Positions 1-8,491 of a DNA stretch of 64,000 nucleotides are shown here, one piece after another. The stretch spans positions 2,502,501-2,566,500 of the forward strand of contig AP026970.1 of NCBI GenBank assembly GCA_027924025.1, written 5' to 3'. A program made the translations under genes and the position numbers. Numbering within the stretch: position 1 is the first letter of the stretch; every line of letters starts with the position of its first letter. The DNA is from Comamonadaceae bacterium OS-4. Lineage in GTDB: Bacteria; Pseudomonadota; Gammaproteobacteria; Burkholderiales; Burkholderiaceae_C. Under the pieces are notes generated by a model. The model ran no database searches, was not told where the DNA came from, and saw nothing but the letters and a program-made list of their open reading frames with translations.

Positions 1-214
1 GCATCAAATAGGCGCGTTCTGCGTAGGGCCAGTCGACGCCCTGCACCCGGAATCGCAACCCTTCCGCTACAAATTCCATAGCTGCTTGCGTAATGGTGAC
101 GGGGGCCAAGCCTTGTTCTGGCATATAAACCTGCACAAAGCCCTGCTGGACCAATCCGGCACACACACGGCGGGTGCCAAACCCTTGGGTATAGAGTATT
201 TCCTGTAACTGCAT
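1..214 (-). CDS. RsuA-family rRNA pseudouridine synthase, N-terminal part (runs off left edge)
   Basis: An open frame runs leftward without a stop from an ATG at 212-214. The 71 visible residues begin MQLQEILYTQGFGTRRVCAG, which looks like the S4 RNA-binding domain of RsuA-type 16S rRNA pseudouridine synthases. A linker follows, then PYAERAYLM, which resembles the segment just before the catalytic domain in this family. The catalytic aspartate lies outside the window, so activity cannot be judged. The gene is divergent from the HD-GYP regulator. Part of it (67-97) resembles the extragenic repeat seen elsewhere in this window. Assignment rests on N-terminal similarity only. Confidence 0.72.
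   Translation of the reverse strand, partial: MQLQEILYTQGFGTRRVCAGLVQQGFVQVYMPEQGLAPVTITQAAMEFVAEGLRFRVQGVDWPYAERAYLM
67..97. repeat. REP-like sequence inside the pseudouridine synthase gene
   Basis: The plus strand holds CATAGCTGCTTGCG preceded by GCTACAAATTC. This matches the core of the extragenic repeat at 63131-63190 (ACATAGCTGCTCGCGCA). Here it is translated, on the minus strand, as part of the coding sequence. It may be a repeat fragment taken into the gene or a chance match. Confidence 0.4.
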
Positions 215-278
215 GGACGTAGTATCGCAGTCACTTCCAGTAGACTGCGATGATTCGATTCCAACCGGGACCCGTGTC

Positions 279-1814
279 ATGACAGATGATTTGGTTTTCA
301 GCGATGAACAAGAGGCAGAGCAGACGCGCGGCCCGATGGCCAAGCCTTGGCAAGTTCTGGTTGTGGACGATGAACCGGCGGTTCACGAGGTCACCAAGCT
401 GGTCATGTCCGATTTCGAAATGGACGGACGCCGGCTGGAGTTCACCCACTGCTACAGCGCCGCCGAAGCCCGCACCTTGCTGGGCCAGCGCAACGACATT
501 GCCCTGATCTTGCTGGATGTGGTGATGGAGTCCGAGCAAGCGGGCCTGGACCTCGCCAAATACATTCGCGAAGACTTGGGCAACCTGAATGTGCGCATCG
601 TGCTGCGCACCGGTCAACCCGGCCAAGCCCCCGAAGAACAGGTCATCCGCGATTACGACATCAACGACTACAAAGAAAAAACCGACCTGACCCGTCGCAA
701 GTTGATTACTGTTTTTTATGCGGGCTTAAGGGCTTATCGGGACCTGATGCGACTGGAAAACGCCCGGAAGGGCTTGGTGCGGTCAATAGAAGCCATCAGC
801 GAAGTGGGTGACTCCCACAATTTGCGCAGCTTCGCATCGGCCGTGCTCTCGCAGTTGAATCACCTGCTTGACCTGCAGGGGGAAGGCCTGTGCGCCAGCC
901 GTTTGCTGGCCTATACCGCCAACGCAGGACATGGCAAACTGAAGGTACTTGCCGCAACCGACGCATTTTCCCAGCTGATACTGGACGATGAGGTAGAAAA
1001 CCTGCCAGAAGTCGTAAAAACAGCCATATCGCAGTCACTGGGCGAAAAAGTGAGTCGCCATGGTGAGCGCTATTACGCGGGCTACTTTCGCACCAAGGCG
1101 GGGAGCGAAAGTTTGATTTACATGGAGTTCCCGGAGCCAATCAGCAATCAGGCGCGCGAACTGCTCGAACTCTTTTCACGCAACGTGGCCAGCACCTACG
1201 ACAGCCTGCTGCTGCGGGAAGAAACCCAAAGCACCCAACGGGACACGATCGCCACCCTCGGTGGCGCCATCGAGCGCCGGGGCGCGGAGAGCGCCCGCCA
1301 TATTGAGCGCGTGGGGGAACTGGCGGCAATGCTCGCCCGCGCCAGCGGTTGTAGCGATGCGGAGATCGAAATGATCCGGGTAGCCTCCACCTTGCATGAC
1401 GTGGGCAAAGCGGGCATTCCTGATCAGATTCTGTGCAAGCCCGGTCCGTTATCGGAGGAGGAATGGGCGGTCATGCGCACACATCCAACCCTGGGACACA
1501 CCTTGCTGTCCCGTTCGGGTTCACGCCTGCATGCCATGGGAGCCCAAATTGCCCAAGAACATCACGAGCGGTGGGACGGAAGTGGCTACCCGGCCGGCTT
1601 GAAAGGCAACGAGATCAGCTTGGTAGGCCGGATTGCAGCCCTGGCCGATGTCTTGGACTCGCTGGTATCTCCAAGCCCCTACAAACCGGCATGGGATCTC
1701 CATCAGGCCCTGGACTATGTGTTCCATGAGCAAGGCAAACACTTCGATCCGGAGCTGGTTCAACGGCTTCAAGATCAGGTGGAAGCCATCAAAACGCTTT
1801 ATCAACAGCCCTGA
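279..1814 (+). CDS. Response regulator: REC receiver, DUF3369, HD-GYP c-di-GMP phosphodiesterase
   Basis: The 511-residue protein has a receiver domain at the N-terminus (VVDDEP near residue 28, phospho-acceptor Asp in LLDVVM near residue 80). A central region resembles DUF3369, and a C-terminal HD-GYP domain follows (HDVGK near residue 373, HHERWDGSGYP near 428). All hallmark HD-GYP residues are present, so hydrolysis of cyclic di-GMP on a phosphorelay signal is likely. Signal and partner kinase are unknown, and no histidine kinase lies beside it. The frame is open from 213, but that start would overlap the divergent gene, so the ATG at 279 (MTDDLVFSDEQ) is preferred. No strong ribosome-binding site decides between them. 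Confidence 0.88.
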   Translation: MTDDLVFSDEQEAEQTRGPMAKPWQVLVVDDEPAVHEVTKLVMSDFEMDGRRLEFTHCYSAAEARTLLGQRNDIALILLDVVMESEQAGLDLAKYIREDLGNLNVRIVLRTGQPGQAPEEQVIRDYDINDYKEKTDLTRRKLITVFYAGLRAYRDLMRLENARKGLVRSIEAISEVGDSHNLRSFASAVLSQLNHLLDLQGEGLCASRLLAYTANAGHGKLKVLAATDAFSQLILDDEVENLPEVVKTAISQSLGEKVSRHGERYYAGYFRTKAGSESLIYMEFPEPISNQARELLELFSRNVASTYDSLLLREETQSTQRDTIATLGGAIERRGAESARHIERVGELAAMLARASGCSDAEIEMIRVASTLHDVGKAGIPDQILCKPGPLSEEEWAVMRTHPTLGHTLLSRSGSRLHAMGAQIAQEHHERWDGSGYPAGLKGNEISLVGRIAALADVLDSLVSPSPYKPAWDLHQALDYVFHEQGKHFDPELVQRLQDQVEAIKTLYQQP

Positions 1815-1951
1815 AAACGGGCGAATGAGCGCGGGGCCATAGTCTGACCAGCACCTCCGTTGGTCTGTGTGGGCCATAGCGCCCATTGCAAAAGCCCGAT
1901 AAACTTTGTGAAAAAAGGTCCTCTAAGAGACCACACATTCAGGGCGCAGCA

Positions 1952-2638
1952 ATGTTTCTTTATTTTCTTGGCGGGCTTTTACTAGGGGTTTGCTTCGTTT
2001 ACGGGCTCCAAAACTACCGGGCCAAACAACGCCGCAGAATCCCGTCCGTGTGGCCGCTTCAAGTGCGCCGACTCGTCAACAGCAGGGAGCGCAAGGTGTG
2101 GTTGTGGCTCACCAAAGTCATGTTTGACCAACAGGTGCTGATCAAGCTGCCAGTGACCCGCTTCACCATTCCATCCGAGCAATCAGAAGCCGCGCACTGG
2201 TACCGCTTGTTAAACGGTGTGTATTGCACGTTTACCGTGTGTAGCCCGGATGGAAAAGTCATCGGGTGTGTGGATGTACCTGGGGCATCCGGGCTTTCGC
2301 TGGGCAATCAAACCCTGAAACACTCGCTGCTGGAGCAATGTGATGTGCGTTACTGGGTGGTAGACCCCGACAATCTGCCGCACCTGACCCAAATAAGGAC
2401 TGCTTTTCTGGGCGAACACGCGGCCATGCTGGCGGCAGACAAGCCCCTGGACACCCGCTTCCAGAATATGCGGGAGCATTTGCATGCCGCGGTTCACCGC
2501 CGCCGGATGAGCAAGGGGCCGGACCTGACAGACACCGCAAGCACTCCCCTCTCCAGCCATCCGGAAAGCCGGCTTGCTTCCGGCTGGGAGCTCAACTCTT
2601 TCGTCACGCCGCTGGATAGCCGGATGGACAAGCTGTGA
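1952..2638 (+). CDS. Membrane-anchored protein of unknown function, DUF2726-like
   Basis: A 228-residue protein starts MFLYFLGGLLLGVCFVYGL, one hydrophobic segment acting as signal anchor, followed by a basic stretch. The remaining part (RLVNSRERKVWLWL, then GKVIGCVDVPGA, then DVRYWVVDPDN) has the layout of the DUF2726 fold: a modified strand-helix core with a conserved LDD-like position, here VDV. That assignment is an inference from pattern. The tail is Ser/Thr-rich and probably disordered. The frame is open from 1886, but the ATG at 1952 gives a clean membrane anchor. It is convergent with the photolyase operon, and function is unknown. Confidence 0.6.
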   Translation: MFLYFLGGLLLGVCFVYGLQNYRAKQRRRIPSVWPLQVRRLVNSRERKVWLWLTKVMFDQQVLIKLPVTRFTIPSEQSEAAHWYRLLNGVYCTFTVCSPDGKVIGCVDVPGASGLSLGNQTLKHSLLEQCDVRYWVVDPDNLPHLTQIRTAFLGEHAAMLAADKPLDTRFQNMREHLHAAVHRRRMSKGPDLTDTASTPLSSHPESRLASGWELNSFVTPLDSRMDKL

Positions 2639-2652
2639 TGCAGGCCTGAGGG

Positions 2653-4215
2653 CTACAACGCATTCAAGTTGGCGCGCAATGTACGCGCTTTCTCGAAAAG
2701 CGCCTCCTTCGCCTCGGGTTGCATTTTCTCGAGCTGCCGATAGGCCATCCCGATGCGTGGGTTGTGGCTCAGCAATCGGGTATGCCGGTCGTAGAACTCC
2801 CAGTACAAAGCATTGAACGGACAGGCGTCTGCGGTGGTTTTTTGCTTTTTGTCGTAGCGACAACCTGCGCAATGATCTCCCATGCGGTCGAGATATGCCG
2901 CACTAGACACATAGGGTTTGGTGGCCAGCCCGCCACCATCCGCAAACTGACTCATTCCTACCGTGTTGGGCAGTTCCACCCATTCGAAGGCATCGATATA
3001 AATGCCTAGGTACCACTGGTGCAATGCATTGGGTTTCAGGCCTGCCAACAACGCGAAATTGCCAATCACCATCAAACGCTGGATATGGTGGGCGTGCGCC
3101 ATGTCCAGGGATTGGGTAATCGCCGCCGACACACACGCCATATGGGTCTTGCCTGTCCAGAACCAGTCCGGCAATTCCGCTTGATGATCAAAGAAGTTGT
3201 GCGCCTCATAGCCGGGCATCGCCGCCCAATACACCCCGCGGACGTATTCCCGCCACCCCAAGATCTGGCGTATGAAACCCTCTGCCGAAGGCAAGGGAAC
3301 CCCGCCGTCCCGCCAGGCACGAGCAGCCCGGTCGACGACCTCTTGTGGCGACAACATTTTGGTATTCAGCGCGAATGAGAGCAAGGAGTGAAACAGCCTC
3401 CGCGCTTTGCCGCTGAGTGCATCCTGAAAGTCGCCAAAGTACGGGAGCACATCTGTGGCGAAAGTTTCTAACTGCGCTAGTGCCTCTGCGCGGTCTAGTG
3501 GCCAACGGAAGCTCTGGGCCGACGGGTTACCAAAAGTTTGCACCCCTGCTCGTTGAATTTGCTCCCAAAGCAAGGTGTGATCGTGCTGTGGCCGGAAGTC
3601 TTCAGGCTCAGGAGGAACCCCTTTCCAAGCCTTGCGGTTTTCGCTGTCAAAGTTCCATTGCCCCCCTTCGGGTTCCCGCTCGGCATCGAGCAAGACCGCA
3701 TGGCGCTTGCGCATTTGCCGATAAAAAGTCTCCATCAGCCAACGGCTGCCCGGCTTGAACATGGACTGCGCTTGATGACGCTCGGTATAAAAATGCTCGC
3801 TGCCGACCATGCGCCCGGAATAGCTGCCGGACGCCTCGGCTTGCGCCAGGTGCTCTTTGAGCAGAGCATCCAAACGCCACTCATCCGGCTCCTGGTACTC
3901 GAGCACGGATGCGCCTGTGCGGGCCATCACTGCATCGAGACTCTCTACCATTGGCAACTGACTGTCGGCTTCGTCGATCTGGAGGTAGTGCACACGGTGA
4001 CCGCGCTCCCGCAATGCAGTCGCGAACGCCCGCATAGCCGCAAAAATGGCAATCACCTTTTGCGCATGGTGTCGCACATAGTCGGTCTCTTGGCGCATCT
4101 CCATCATCAGATAGAGCGTTTGGGGGTCGGTGTCAGAAAACCAGCTGTGCAAGGGATTGAGCTGGTCGCCCAAAATCAGCCGGGCGGTTTGTGTCACTTC
4201 AGTGTTTTGCATCAT
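2653..4215 (-). CDS. Iron-sulfur bacterial cryptochrome/photolyase (FeS-BCP, PhrB/CryB class)
   Basis: The 520-residue protein begins MMQNTEVTQTARLILGDQLN. The LGDQLN motif and the C-terminal cysteine set around HCAGCRYDKKQK and ACPFNALYW are hallmarks of the FeS-BCP class. These bind FAD, a lumazine-type antenna and a [4Fe-4S] cluster, and repair (6-4) photoproducts in Agrobacterium PhrB. Repair or signalling here is inferred from the family. The start is set at 4215 because its ATG overlaps the stop of the upstream cryptochrome by four bases (ATGA), like the other junctions of this operon. An upstream start at 4230 is possible. It is the last gene of the light-repair operon. Confidence 0.9.
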   Translation of the reverse strand: MMQNTEVTQTARLILGDQLNPLHSWFSDTDPQTLYLMMEMRQETDYVRHHAQKVIAIFAAMRAFATALRERGHRVHYLQIDEADSQLPMVESLDAVMARTGASVLEYQEPDEWRLDALLKEHLAQAEASGSYSGRMVGSEHFYTERHQAQSMFKPGSRWLMETFYRQMRKRHAVLLDAEREPEGGQWNFDSENRKAWKGVPPEPEDFRPQHDHTLLWEQIQRAGVQTFGNPSAQSFRWPLDRAEALAQLETFATDVLPYFGDFQDALSGKARRLFHSLLSFALNTKMLSPQEVVDRAARAWRDGGVPLPSAEGFIRQILGWREYVRGVYWAAMPGYEAHNFFDHQAELPDWFWTGKTHMACVSAAITQSLDMAHAHHIQRLMVIGNFALLAGLKPNALHQWYLGIYIDAFEWVELPNTVGMSQFADGGGLATKPYVSSAAYLDRMGDHCAGCRYDKKQKTTADACPFNALYWEFYDRHTRLLSHNPRIGMAYRQLEKMQPEAKEALFEKARTLRANLNAL

Positions 4216-5561
4216 GGCGAGGTACTCCATAAATTCCGGTACTGCCCGTCTGCGTCATGGTCTGCTGTCTGCTTGGCCACATTGAACCTGCGCCCGCCTC
4301 GTGGGTCGGTACCCAAGCCAGCAATGTAGAGCCAATTCCCTTGGTTGGAATACACGTCATAGTCCACCAGGTTCGCCTCGAACCACGCTGCGCCGGCACG
4401 CCAGTCTCCGCCAAGGTCGTAAATCCAATAGCTCGCCAGAATCTGACGCATCCGGTTGGAGCTATAGCCGCTCTCTGCCAGCTCCCGCATTCCGGCATCG
4501 ACCAGCTCACAACCAGTGCGGCCTTGGGTCCAATGCGCAAAAGCGCGCTGGTGCTTGGTAGCGACCACCAGCCGGGTTATTTCTGACAAGCCGCGACCTC
4601 GGTACAGGGCGTCGCCGTACTGCTTGTGCAACCACCGGAAATACTCACGCCATAACAATTCAAACCAGAGCCAATAGCTGCCGTCGTTCGCGCCTTGGCG
4701 CTGCTCATAGGCCCGCAAAGCCTCCAAGATTTCGCGAGCCGACACCGCGCCTACAGCCAGCCAGGGAGACCACTTGCTGGAGTACGCCATCCCGATCAAG
4801 CCGTTGCGTGTGGCCTTGTATTGCGCCACCCGATCTGAAGAAAAATACGCATCGAGATAGGCCCGAGCCCCCACATTCCCGGCTCGCACGGCTGAGGCAG
4901 AGTCCCCGCCCCAAAAAAACGCAGAGCGCTCATTAAGAAAGGGCTCCTCCGCAGGGGGTATTGCCGCCCATGGCGCAAATGCCGCCGCTGTTTCTGGAGG
5001 TATGGAGAAGCCATGGACGTGCTGCGGAGCTGCCAAAGGCGCAGGCACCGGCGTGCGGGAACGCTCCACCAAATTGCGGAATTGGCTGAAAACAGCAGGC
5101 AACTCGTCCACAGCAAAAGGGAGTTGCTGCTCTTCAAACAAGGTACTACCCCAATGGGTGTGCACCTCAAAGCCGGCGTGTTGTAACGCTTGAACCTCTG
5201 CGCGCTCGTAAGGTGCGGCAATCTCTTCGCATTGGATGGCTACTGCGCCGACCTTGTTGGCGACAGTTTGTAAAACCTCGACAGCCTTGCCCCGCAACAC
5301 CAACAGCGTTACGCCGCACTGCGCAAGCTCCAGTTGCAAAGCCCGCACATTGGCGTGCCACCACGAGAGCCGGTGAGACCCGGGTTGCAAGCAACCCCAA
5401 CGCTGCTCAGTCGAGGCCATGTGCGGCTCGAATACGACAGCCAAGAGTGGCTGATTCAAGGCACAGGCTTGAACCCATGCGGGGTTATCGCGCAGCCGCA
5501 AATCACTGCGAAACCAATAAATAAGAGGCACATCCGGATTCATACGCTGCGCCGTGCTCAT
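4212..5561 (-). CDS. DASH-type cryptochrome / deoxyribodipyrimidine photolyase family protein
   Basis: This 449-residue protein opens with a photolyase N-terminal antenna domain (IYWFRSDLRLRDNPAW). It ends with the FAD-binding core, with SSNRMRQILASYWIYDLGGD and NWLYIAGLGTDPRGGRRFN. The last stretch is typical of the Cry-DASH subfamily, whose members repair CPDs mainly in single-stranded DNA and can serve as blue-light sensors. The start ATG overlaps the stop of the small DUF2256 gene (ATGA), which fixes it well. It is third of four genes in the light-repair operon, and translational coupling with both neighbours is likely. Confidence 0.9.
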   Translation of the reverse strand: MSTAQRMNPDVPLIYWFRSDLRLRDNPAWVQACALNQPLLAVVFEPHMASTEQRWGCLQPGSHRLSWWHANVRALQLELAQCGVTLLVLRGKAVEVLQTVANKVGAVAIQCEEIAAPYERAEVQALQHAGFEVHTHWGSTLFEEQQLPFAVDELPAVFSQFRNLVERSRTPVPAPLAAPQHVHGFSIPPETAAAFAPWAAIPPAEEPFLNERSAFFWGGDSASAVRAGNVGARAYLDAYFSSDRVAQYKATRNGLIGMAYSSKWSPWLAVGAVSAREILEALRAYEQRQGANDGSYWLWFELLWREYFRWLHKQYGDALYRGRGLSEITRLVVATKHQRAFAHWTQGRTGCELVDAGMRELAESGYSSNRMRQILASYWIYDLGGDWRAGAAWFEANLVDYDVYSNQGNWLYIAGLGTDPRGGRRFNVAKQTADHDADGQYRNLWSTSP

Positions 5562-5698
5562 CGCCCGCCGCGCTTGCAGCGCTCAGAGCAGTATTTCACT
5601 TCCGCCCAGACCTTTTCCCATTTCTTTCGCCATTGAAACGGCAGGCCACAGGTAGCACACTGCTTGGATGGCAGATCGCTTTTCTTTCGCATTTTCAT
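5558..5698 (-). CDS. Small DUF2256 zinc-finger-like protein in photolyase operon
   Basis: A 46-residue protein reads MKMRKKSDLPSKQCATCGLP, then WRKKWEKVWAEV and CSERCKRGGR. The pairs CATC and CSERC give four cysteines spaced as in a small zinc-binding fold, and the pattern is that of DUF2256 proteins. Its stop shares ATGA with the downstream Cry-DASH start, and its ATG lies in the stop region of the upstream photolyase, also as ATGA. Such proteins are known as photolyase/cryptochrome neighbours, but their function is not established. The strongly basic, Trp-rich body would suit nucleic acid or partner binding, which is only a guess. Confidence 0.88.
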   Translation of the reverse strand: MKMRKKSDLPSKQCATCGLPFQWRKKWEKVWAEVKYCSERCKRGGR

Positions 5699-7239
5699 AG
5701 CAACTCCAATTGAGCAGGGACCGCAACCGGCGGCACTTTGCCTCCCCGTTTGCGAACAAACGTCCTCGATCCGTGCTGTCGAACAATGGCCGCTTTTGCA
5801 GCTTTAACCTCCGGCTGCGCACGCAGCGCAAACAAGCGGATTTTTGCCAACCGCGTGGCGCGCTCCAAGTCGACCAATGGGGTCGGAATGTCCGCGTCCG
5901 GACCGCCCACTAGGAGCCCGCAACGCAGTTGCATCTCCGCAGGCATGCGCCAGGGCTCAAATAACCAGGTGTCGGGCACCTTGCGCATCGCCGGTAACCA
6001 CTCACGCACAAAACGGCCTTCCGGATCTTGGTCGCGTGCTTGTTTAATCGGGTTGTAGATGCGCGCAGTGTTGATCCCCGTGGTGCCCGACTGCATTTGC
6101 ATTTGGCTCCAGTGGATGCCTGGCTCGTAGTCCAAAAACTCGGTGGCCAACCACTCACCCACCGGACGCCAATGCAACCACAGCGGATACGCTGCGACGG
6201 ACACCAGCATCGCGCGCATCCGGAAATTGACCCAGCCGGTCTCGCGAAGCATCGCAACACAGGCATCCACCAATGGCCAGCCTGTACGCCCGGAGGCAAG
6301 CGCCGCAAAATGCTCGGGCTTGTGTTCGCTCTCGCGCAGCCCGTCGTACCCACGGTGCATGTTGTGGAACTCGATGCCGGGCTCAGACTCGAGCTTTTGA
6401 ATGAAGTGGCAATGCCAATGCAGACGGCTGCCAAACGCATTTAGCCCCGCAAGGTGTTTGGGCGCTGGCGGCGCTTCACTGGCGCGGCGGGACTGCACCG
6501 CTTGCCACACCTCGCGCACGCTGAGGCAACCCCAAGTCAGGTAAGGTGACAAGCGGGAACAAGCATCCACGGCCCTGAGCGGCGAAGAGATTCCACCGCG
6601 GTATTGCCGGCTCCTGTCCGCAATGAAACTACGTAGCAATTGCAGCGCGATGGCACTGCCGCCCGCTTGACGACGGGACTTATCGGGTTGCTGCAAGCCC
6701 AGGGTGAGGGCATCTGGCGGAGGTGGCTCTACCCAGGGCAATGGCACAGTGACATGAGCAGACGCGGTGAGCAAAGTCGACTGCGGCAGGCTCATATGGC
6801 CATGCCAGTGGCGACTCCAAGCGTCACGGTTGGCGCTACCGCGTTGAACTCCGAACTGAGCTACCTCATGCCACGCCACTCCATTTACGCGGCACCAACG
6901 AGCGACGGCGATGTCCCGCTGGAAACTAGCGCCGTTGCCTGTTTCTTGGTGGGAGTAAAGCCTTTTGAAAGGCGACGCCGCGAAAAGCCTCGCCAGAAAA
7001 TCGGGCGCATCTGCGGTCACCACATGGAGTTTGAGACCCACCGATCGAAGTTCGGACCAGAGATCGCGCAGACACTCGATCACAAACCGGTAGTGCTGGG
7101 TTGAGGCATCCGCTTGGCGCCACAGATGGGGCTCTACGCAGAAGACGCATAAGACGGGGCCAGTCGCCAAAGCCTGCTGCAAAGCCGCGTGGTCATGCAG
7201 TCGGAGATCTTTTTTGAACCAAACTACGCTGTACGACAT
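5695..7239 (-). CDS. Photolyase/cryptochrome family protein, first gene of the light-repair operon
   Basis: The 514-residue protein starts MSYSVVWFKKDLRLHDHAAL, the photolyase antenna domain. It carries an FAD-binding core with WVNFRMRAMLVSVAAYPLWL, then DYEPGIHWSQMQMQSGTTGI and ARIYNPIKQARDQDPEG. This subgroup resembles the class I-related, PHR2/plant-photolyase-like branch rather than E. coli PhrB. The stretch where E. coli photolyase has AANNGGW around the FAD-N5 asparagine reads PGIHWS here, so standard CPD repair chemistry should not be assumed. The stop overlaps the DUF2256 start. The promoter is presumably in 7240-7336, but no clear hexamers were seen. Confidence 0.85.
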   Translation of the reverse strand: MSYSVVWFKKDLRLHDHAALQQALATGPVLCVFCVEPHLWRQADASTQHYRFVIECLRDLWSELRSVGLKLHVVTADAPDFLARLFAASPFKRLYSHQETGNGASFQRDIAVARWCRVNGVAWHEVAQFGVQRGSANRDAWSRHWHGHMSLPQSTLLTASAHVTVPLPWVEPPPPDALTLGLQQPDKSRRQAGGSAIALQLLRSFIADRSRQYRGGISSPLRAVDACSRLSPYLTWGCLSVREVWQAVQSRRASEAPPAPKHLAGLNAFGSRLHWHCHFIQKLESEPGIEFHNMHRGYDGLRESEHKPEHFAALASGRTGWPLVDACVAMLRETGWVNFRMRAMLVSVAAYPLWLHWRPVGEWLATEFLDYEPGIHWSQMQMQSGTTGINTARIYNPIKQARDQDPEGRFVREWLPAMRKVPDTWLFEPWRMPAEMQLRCGLLVGGPDADIPTPLVDLERATRLAKIRLFALRAQPEVKAAKAAIVRQHGSRTFVRKRGGKVPPVAVPAQLELL

Positions 7240-7336
7240 AAACCCGGATGCGGCAACCCAGCAACATAGCTGGGTGGCGAGTATCGCGAATCGCCCACGA
7301 TCGAGCAGGCGGAGGGGCTATGCCCCACTAAAGCAA

Positions 7337-8014
7337 TCAGTGTTGTCCGATTTTGAGACTGGATTGGATATCCAGATCAAACTGCTTCACGGCACTTTGG
7401 GTCAGCGGGTCGGTACACCACGCAATCAGACTCGCGGGTGGCAGAGTCACAGCGGCAGCACCGACGGCTACCAGCTGGCCCAACACTTCGGGCGTTTTGA
7501 TACTCGCGGCCAGCAGCTGCGGGCCCTTGGCTTGCACTGCCACGCATGCCTCCATCAGCGCCCACACATTGCGGCCATCGTTCGCAAGGCGGCCCACATA
7601 GGGCGCCACATATTGCACGCCTTTGTGTTTTGCCCACAAGAGCTGCACTGCATTGGAGAGCCCCGTGAGCAACACGTCTTGCTGCTCAGCCCGAACCGCG
7701 TCGATACACGCCTTCCAATCCGGTGCGCAGGGCAGCTTGATCGTTAATTGCACGCCCCGGGCCTGCGCCGCCGGCTGTAGCACTTTGAGCCATTCTCTTG
7801 CTTGCTCCGGTTGGCTGGACGGCAACTGAACCATCAGTTCCGCGAAACCGTGGTCTGCGACAGCTGAAATCAAACCTACATAGGTAGTGAGAGTGACCGG
7901 AAGCCCCGCTTGAAACACCAAGCTGGGGTTGGTAGTGACCCCTTGCACCGGTGGACAGCCCGCCGGGAGGGCCCATGACTCCACGCGTGCGGAATCGAGA
8001 AAAATTTTAGTCAT
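7337..8014 (-). CDS. Transaldolase-family protein (small, fructose-6-phosphate aldolase-like)
   Basis: A 225-residue TIM-barrel protein starts MTKIFLDSARVESWALPAGC. GVTTNPSLV near residue 27 and a lysine in LTIKLPC are typical of the short transaldolase/FSA group, where the lysine forms the Schiff base with the sugar. Length fits FSA (about 220) rather than classical transaldolase (about 320). It lies 39 bp after the RbsD/FucU gene, so it likely handles the sugar imported by the ABC system. The frame continues upstream to 8053, but the ATG at 8014 aligns with the family start. Substrate is unknown. Confidence 0.82.
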   Translation of the reverse strand: MTKIFLDSARVESWALPAGCPPVQGVTTNPSLVFQAGLPVTLTTYVGLISAVADHGFAELMVQLPSSQPEQAREWLKVLQPAAQARGVQLTIKLPCAPDWKACIDAVRAEQQDVLLTGLSNAVQLLWAKHKGVQYVAPYVGRLANDGRNVWALMEACVAVQAKGPQLLAASIKTPEVLGQLVAVGAAAVTLPPASLIAWCTDPLTQSAVKQFDLDIQSSLKIGQH

Positions 8015-8053
8015 ACGATTGTTCCCCTGAGCGCTGGCGGTGCCAGCTCGCAC

Positions 8054-8491
8054 TCACAGGATAACGCCCTTGCAGAACATGGCGTTTCCGTACGCAGTGG
8101 CTTCGCCGCTTTGGACGATGACGCTGGCGCCTTGGATCTTCTCGTAAAAAGCAAAGCGCTCCACCGCTTCGACCCTGCTGGCGGGCAGCCCTTCGTGCGA
8201 TAACAAAGCCACTACCGAAGCCTGGGCTGCGGTCTGATGGCCTTCCGGGCTGTGGCAAACCTGCATATAGGCGGCGGGACACGCGACGTCTTCAGCCAAG
8301 GGGAACACCGACAAAACGGCTTTGCTCACCCTCTCCAAACTGTGCCCGGGCAAGCGGACTAGCGCTTTGCCTTTGCCCAAAAAATCTGCGGTGAAATTAG
8401 CGTCCACCACCGCAACCCACTCGCCGTGCCCCATTGCAGACAGGTGCATCAGCAACTCGGGGGTCAACAAGGAATCCAGACCTTTCAGCAT
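8054..8491 (-). CDS. RbsD/FucU family sugar mutarotase
   Basis: The 145-residue protein (MLKGLDSLLTPELLMHLSAMGHGEWVAVVD, here split as MLKGLDSLLTPELLMHLSAM then GHGEWVAVVD) matches the RbsD/FucU fold. The conserved GHG motif is at residues 21-23 and AYGNAMFCKG at the C-terminus. Members interconvert anomers of free ribose, fucose or similar sugars before phosphorylation. Length (about 140) is that of FucU-type mutarotases. It starts inside the ATPase gene (7-base overlap ATGCTGA), so the two are translationally coupled. Confidence 0.87.
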   Translation of the reverse strand: MLKGLDSLLTPELLMHLSAMGHGEWVAVVDANFTADFLGKGKALVRLPGHSLERVSKAVLSVFPLAEDVACPAAYMQVCHSPEGHQTAAQASVVALLSHEGLPASRVEAVERFAFYEKIQGASVIVQSGEATAYGNAMFCKGVIL

